A DNA stretch of 64,000 bases from HKCCE3408 sp039191215 (lineage in GTDB: Bacteria; Pseudomonadota; Alphaproteobacteria; Rhodobacterales; Rhodobacteraceae). The notes below the pieces were generated by a model, which did not search any database, had not been told where the DNA came from, and was given only the letters and a program-made list of their open reading frames with translations. Of this stretch, positions 60,077 to 64,000 are shown piece by piece (the first letter of the stretch is position 1; each line of letters begins with the position of its first letter). The position numbers and the translations under genes are program-made. The stretch spans positions 1-64,000 of the forward strand of contig JBCCXT010000003.1 in NCBI GenBank assembly GCA_039191215.1, read 5' to 3'.

Positions 60077-62791
60077 TCAGCCGATGCGACCGTGGCAATG
60101 CTTGAACTTCTTGCCGGAACCACAGGGACAAGCGTCATTGCGGCCCGGATTGCCCCATGTGGCGCGGTCATTTTCATCAAAACCGGCTATAAGGGGCGTC
60201 AACGCTGGCGCGGGCCCCGCCGATGCAGCGGCACCGGCCTCTTCGGCAGCTTGCGTTTGGGCAGCCTGTTGGGCCTGCAATTGGCGAATGAGTTCGGCCT
60301 GTTGTTCCGGCGAAAGTGGCTGAATTTTTGCAAGCTTTTCTGTCACATCAACGCGCAAGCCGTCCAGCAGGCCCTCAAATAACTGGAACGCCTCCGACTT
60401 ATATTCATTTAGAGGATCGCGTTGCGCGTAACCGCGGAAGCCCACAACGGAGCGCAGATGTTCAAGCGTCACCAAATGCTCGCGCCATTTCGCGTCGATT
60501 GTCTGCAGCAAGACCTGCTTTTCGATCGAGCGCATCTGGTCGGAGCCGAATTGCACGGCCTTGCCCGCCATATGTTCGTCGGCTGCCTTTTCCAGGGTTT
60601 CCCGAATATCGGCATTTTCCACACCGTCTTCATCGGCCAATTCGGCTACCGGCACGTCAATGCCGAGCGTCTTTGTTGCCGCCTCAGCCAGGCCTTCGGT
60701 ATCCCATTGATCGGCGTAGGATTTCGGCGGCATATATTGATCAACCAGGTCTTCGATCACCTGGTGGCGCATATCGCGCGTGATCTCACCGATCTCATCG
60801 GCTGACATGATCTCCATGCGCTGTTCGAAGATCGCTTTGCGCTGATCGTTCATCACGTCGTCGAATTTCAGAATCTGTTTGCGGAGGTCGAAATTCCGAC
60901 CTTCAACTTTGCTTTGTGCCCGCTCAAGCGATTTGTTGACCCAGGGATGGATGATCGCTTCGCCCTCTTTCATGCCCAATCTTTGCAGCATGTTGTCGAG
61001 CTTGTCGGAGCCAAAAATGCGCATCAGGTCGTCTTCGAGGCTCAGGAAAAAGACCGACCTACCGGGATCGCCCTGCCGGCCGGACCGGCCGCGCAACTGG
61101 TTGTCGATCCGACGGCTTTCATGGCGCTCGGTTGCCAAGACGAAGAGGCCGCCAGCATCTTTTACCTTTTGCTCATCGGCCTCATGTTCAGCCTCAATCT
61201 TGGTGCGCGTCTCGTCAGGGTTGGCATCGGGTGTTTCAGTGATCGCCTCGATCACCTTAAATTCGACATTGCCGCCGAGCTTGATGTCGGTGCCGCGACC
61301 GGCCATGTTGGTGGCGATCGTAATGGCGCCAAGCTTACCGGCATCCGCGACGATCTGGGCCTCTTGTTCATGCTGGCGAGCGTTGAGAATGTTGTGCGGC
61401 AAGCTGGCCTTGCTGAGCAACTGACCTAGCATTTCGGACTTTTCGATCGAGGTCGTGCCGACAAGAACCGGCTGGCCTTTGTCATGCGCCTCTTTGATCT
61501 CGTCCACGATCGCGTTGTATTTTTCCCGGGTGGTGCGGTAAACCTGGTCGTCTTCATCGGTGCGCGCGATGGGTAGGTTTGTCGGGATCTCGACCACCCC
61601 GAGCCCGTAGATCGACATGAATTCCTCTGCCTCGGTCGCCGCCGTCCCGGTCATCCCTGAAAGCGTGTCATAGAGGCGGAAGTAATTTTGGAACGTGACC
61701 GAGGCCAATGTCGAGTTTTCGGGCTGAATCTTGCAGCCCTCCTTGGCTTCAATCGCCTGATGCAACCCGTCCGACAGGCGTCGCCCCGGCATCATCCGCC
61801 CGGTGAACTCGTCCACCAAAACGACGTCTCCGCCGCGAACGATGTATTCTTTGTCTTTGTGAAAAACTTTATGGGCACGCAGCGCGTTGGTGACGTGGTG
61901 CACGATTGTGGTCGATTCCGGATCGTAGAGCGACTGATCCTCCGGCAAGAGACCAATTTCCAGCAGACGCCGTTCGAGGAAATCGTTGCCCTCATCAGTA
62001 AAGGTCGCTTGACGGGTCTTTTCGTCGAGCGTGAAGTGATCATCCTCGATCTCGGGGATCACTTTGTCGACGGCGACATAGAGATCGGACCGATCCTGGC
62101 TCGGGCCAGAGATGATAAGCGGTGTCCGAGCCTCATCGACAAGGATCGAATCCACCTCGTCGACCACCGCGAAATTATGCCCGCGCTGCATCATCTCTTT
62201 CAGCGAGGCCCGCATATTGTCGCGCAGATAGTCAAAGCCCAGCTCATTATTGGTCGCATAGGTGATATCGGCGGCATAGGCTTCGCGCTTTTCCTCGTCA
62301 GGCTGGCGCGGATAGACGACACCCGTGGACAGGCCAAGTGCGGTATAGACCTTACCCATCCAATCGGCGTCGCGTTTGGCGAGATAATCGTTCACGGTGA
62401 CGATATGCACGCCCTTGCCGGTCAACGCGTTGAGATAGGCGGGAAACGTCGCCACCAGCGTTTTGCCTTCGCCGGTTTTCATCTCGGCGATATTGCCCTG
62501 GTGCAAGAACAGCCCGCCGATCAATTGCACGTCAAAGGCCCGCAGACCAAGCGCGCGTTTCGCGGCCTCGCGGCAATTGGCAAAGGCCTCCGGCAGGAGA
62601 TCATCCAGCGCCTCGCCGTTTTGCGCGCGATTGCGCAGCTCGGCGGTTTTGGCGACGATATTGGTGTCGCTCAACGCCTCAAATTCCGGCTCCAAGGCGT
62701 TAATCTTTTCAATGATTGGGCGGACGGCGCGAACGCGCCGGTCATTTGAGCTGCCAAAGACTTTTTTGGCAATTGTACCAAGACCCATCAT
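60077..62791 (-). CDS. secA: SecA, preprotein translocase ATPase
   Basis: SecA drives proteins through SecYEG. The 904 residues carry the first nucleotide fold (MKTGEGKTLVATFPAYLNAL; DEAD-type VVDEVDSILVDEARTPLIIS), the preprotein crosslinking domain, the second fold (NMAGRGTDIKLGGNVEFKV; RRIDNQLRGRSGRQGDPG) and the C-terminal zinc-binding motif DACPCGSGKKFKHCHGR. Two ATG codons stand together at 62791 and 62788. Length is usual for alphaproteobacteria. It is divergent from the parvulin gene. Confidence 0.97.
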   Translation of the reverse strand: MMGLGTIAKKVFGSSNDRRVRAVRPIIEKINALEPEFEALSDTNIVAKTAELRNRAQNGEALDDLLPEAFANCREAAKRALGLRAFDVQLIGGLFLHQGNIAEMKTGEGKTLVATFPAYLNALTGKGVHIVTVNDYLAKRDADWMGKVYTALGLSTGVVYPRQPDEEKREAYAADITYATNNELGFDYLRDNMRASLKEMMQRGHNFAVVDEVDSILVDEARTPLIISGPSQDRSDLYVAVDKVIPEIEDDHFTLDEKTRQATFTDEGNDFLERRLLEIGLLPEDQSLYDPESTTIVHHVTNALRAHKVFHKDKEYIVRGGDVVLVDEFTGRMMPGRRLSDGLHQAIEAKEGCKIQPENSTLASVTFQNYFRLYDTLSGMTGTAATEAEEFMSIYGLGVVEIPTNLPIARTDEDDQVYRTTREKYNAIVDEIKEAHDKGQPVLVGTTSIEKSEMLGQLLSKASLPHNILNARQHEQEAQIVADAGKLGAITIATNMAGRGTDIKLGGNVEFKVIEAITETPDANPDETRTKIEAEHEADEQKVKDAGGLFVLATERHESRRIDNQLRGRSGRQGDPGRSVFFLSLEDDLMRIFGSDKLDNMLQRLGMKEGEAIIHPWVNKSLERAQSKVEGRNFDLRKQILKFDDVMNDQRKAIFEQRMEIMSADEIGEITRDMRHQVIEDLVDQYMPPKSYADQWDTEGLAEAATKTLGIDVPVAELADEDGVENADIRETLEKAADEHMAGKAVQFGSDQMRSIEKQVLLQTIDAKWREHLVTLEHLRSVVGFRGYAQRDPLNEYKSEAFQLFEGLLDGLRVDVTEKLAKIQPLSPEQQAELIRQLQAQQAAQTQAAEEAGAAASAGPAPALTPLIAGFDENDRATWGNPGRNDACPCGSGKKFKHCHGRIG

Positions 62792-63004
62792 AGCGTGTCA
62801 CTTAACCCTTTCGGCCGGACTTCCCACCGATCAAACGTTCGTGTGCGGCATCGGGTTGTTTGGCCCATCGCGGCAGTCTAGAACGGCGACAAGGACGGTC
62901 TGGCCCCGATGCAAAACCGATACGCGACATAAGGGGCCACCGGATAGGTGTCAACGCAGGCAGCCCACGCCGTGCTGCTGCTACAACCAGACAAGGATAT
63001 CTTT
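62792..63004. other. Divergent promoter gap of secA and the parvulin gene
   Basis: About 213 bases with no supported ORF. It must carry both promoters, but I could not resolve matching -35/-10 pairs with confidence. An AAGGA is present 7 bases before the parvulin start. Confidence 0.35.
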
Positions 63005-63847
63005 ATGATGAAACGTCTCCTCGCCTCCGTGGCGGTTACGCTTGTTACTGCGCTGCCGGTCTATGCGGATGGTCACGCAAGTGCGGATACGGTCCTGGCC
63101 ACGGTCAACGGCACGGACATCACCTTGGCAAACCTGATCGCGATGGCGCAGATGCTGCCGCCGGAATACCAGCAATTGCCCGATGAGATTTTGTTCAACG
63201 GCATGTTGGACCAGTTGATCCAGCAGGAGCTTCTGGCCAGCCAGGCGGCAGCCGATATGACGCCGATCCGGGAATACGGCCTGGAAAACGAACGGCGCAG
63301 CTTTCTGGCCGCAACCCTTGTAGATGAAGTTGCGACCGCCCCTGTCACCGATGAAGAACTACAGACCGCGTATGATGACATTTTCGGCGAGGTGGAGCCG
63401 GGCATCGAATACAACGCCTCGCACATTTTGGTCGATTCGATGGAAGAGGCCGAAGAGATCGTGACGCTTCTTGCGGAAGGCGGCGATTTCGCAGAATTGG
63501 CCGCGGACCGGTCGACCGGGCCGTCTGGGCCTAATGGCGGCCAGCTTGGCTGGTTCTCCGAAGGCATGATGGTGCCCCCATTCGAAGAAGCGGTGATGGC
63601 GCTTGAAGCCGGCGAAGTCTCCGGCCCGGTTGAAACGCAATTTGGCTGGCATGTGATCGTGCTCAACGAGTCGCGCACCGAAGAGCTGCCGCAGATTGAC
63701 GACATCCGCGGCGATCTTGAGGAAACCGTGCGCCAGGATCGGGTCGATCAACTGATTGCCGGTCTGACGGATGCGGGCGACGTGACGCGCACAGAGCTTG
63801 ACATCGACCCGGCGCTCATCCGCAATGTCGATCTGCTGGGAGAATAG
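63005..63847 (+). CDS. Periplasmic parvulin-type peptidyl-prolyl isomerase
   Basis: The 280-residue protein has a signal peptide (about 1-22, cleavage after PVYA with DGHAS following) and a SurA-like helical chaperone region (about 25-130). The parvulin PPIase domain is at about 133-235: NASHILVDSMEEAEEIVTLL, GGDFAELAADRSTGPSG then GQLGWFSEGMMVPPFEEAV, and GWHVIVLNE. It probably helps outer-membrane proteins fold after Sec export. AAGGA lies 7 bases before the ATG at 63005; a second ATG follows directly. Divergent from secA, a common pairing. Confidence 0.93.
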   Translation: MMKRLLASVAVTLVTALPVYADGHASADTVLATVNGTDITLANLIAMAQMLPPEYQQLPDEILFNGMLDQLIQQELLASQAAADMTPIREYGLENERRSFLAATLVDEVATAPVTDEELQTAYDDIFGEVEPGIEYNASHILVDSMEEAEEIVTLLAEGGDFAELAADRSTGPSGPNGGQLGWFSEGMMVPPFEEAVMALEAGEVSGPVETQFGWHVIVLNESRTEELPQIDDIRGDLEETVRQDRVDQLIAGLTDAGDVTRTELDIDPALIRNVDLLGE

Positions 63848-63864
63848 TCTTAAGGCGCGTTTGC

Positions 63865-64000
63865 ATGGTCAAAATCAAAAAAAAGCCGAAGGGCAAACTC
63901 GCCAAAAAGCCAAAAGACAAAAAGAAGAAAAGCGCAAAGCGGCCCGCGCCGACGCAAGTCATGTTGGTTGAGGCCGCACTTTCTGCGCCTCTTGCGCCTG
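63865..64000 (+). CDS. Start of a lysine-rich ORF, possibly ArgJ (3' end outside window)
   Basis: An ATG at 63865 opens a frame to the window edge (45 codons). The first 27 residues are strongly basic (MVKIKKKPKGKLAKKPKDKK and so on), followed by VMLVEAALSAPLAP. In many rhodobacteral genomes argJ (glutamate N-acetyltransferase) follows the secA-parvulin pair, and ArgJ proteins begin with a short stretch ending S-x-L-A-P. The match is too short for certainty, and the lysine-rich extension is unusual for ArgJ. Only 17 bases separate it from the parvulin stop. Confidence 0.5.
   Translation, partial: MVKIKKKPKGKLAKKPKDKKKKSAKRPAPTQVMLVEAALSAPLAP

Noticed and set aside
1..64000. CRISPR arrays, insertion sequences, integrase/att sites, tRNA and rRNA genes
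   Set aside because: No repeat-spacer periodicity, transposase or integrase motif, direct-repeat att pair or tRNA-like cloverleaf with a CCA end was seen in the gaps I read.

Overview
The window is ordinary-to-rich chromosomal DNA of a GC-rich alphaproteobacterium. It is almost certainly a member of the Rhodobacterales (Rhodobacter/Roseobacter group) able to make bacteriochlorophyll and spheroidene-type carotenoids. The evidence is the photosynthesis-gene edge at 1-10.2 kb (acsF-puhE-hemA, bchO/bchD/bchI/crtA, crtI-crtB-tspO), two PpsR/CrtJ-type TGT-N12-ACA sites in the crtA-crtI gap, and typical rhodobacteral neighbourhoods such as rimP-nusA-ylxR-infB, accD/folC and secA/parvulin. No insertion sequence, CRISPR array, prophage, tRNA or rRNA gene was found.

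Layout. 1-10.2 kb: photosynthesis genes in three tightly coupled units, nearly all with 1- or 4-base stop/start overlaps. 10.2-16.5 kb: a 54-residue DUF1508 protein and the leftward rimP-nusA-ylxR-infB translation/transcription operon, whose leader holds an intrinsic terminator directly before rimP. 16.5-28.7 kb: glutathione-dependent formaldehyde oxidation (adhI, and fghA 5 kb further on), an autotransporter-like outer-membrane barrel, a ClpP-like peptidase, an orphan SecD-P1-head protein, a TetR/AEC-transporter divergent pair, a HAD phosphatase, an ornithine-cyclodeaminase-like enzyme, an MFS carrier, zapE and an ASCH protein. 28.1-41.3 kb: folC, accD, a CPBP membrane protease with a broken tandem paralogue, ilvD with a lipoprotein, two hypothetical genes, a FadH-type reductase and argG. 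41.3-50.7 kb: a membrane protein, an Hpt/response-regulator-phosphatase pair, a Nudix hydrolase, and a surface-polysaccharide stretch (kdsD, a decayed UDP-glucose dehydrogenase, a UDP-glucuronate epimerase, a CapD/WbpM-type dehydratase, a sugar transferase). 50.9-64 kb: a LysR regulator, a four-gene cinA-like/GNAT/AhpD-like/OmpA operon, sfsA, map, radC, a PstS-OmpA hybrid, secA, a periplasmic parvulin and the start of a lysine-rich ORF (possibly argJ).

How it fits together. acsF, hemA, bchI/D/O and the crt genes supply tetrapyrrole precursor, Mg-chelatase, cyclase and spheroidenone carotenoid, probably under light/redox control by PpsR. The rest is mainly housekeeping. The points most worth a second look are the attenuator-like rimP leader, two fresh pseudogenes (ugd and a CPBP protease) lying beside intact partners, a free-standing SecD P1-head protein, the Hpt/PP2C signalling pair with no RsbV/RsbW partner, the PstS-OmpA hybrid, and several perfect palindromes placed like operators. 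I found no convincing wholly new multi-gene system. All calls rest on reading the sequence and remembered family motifs; no database search was run.
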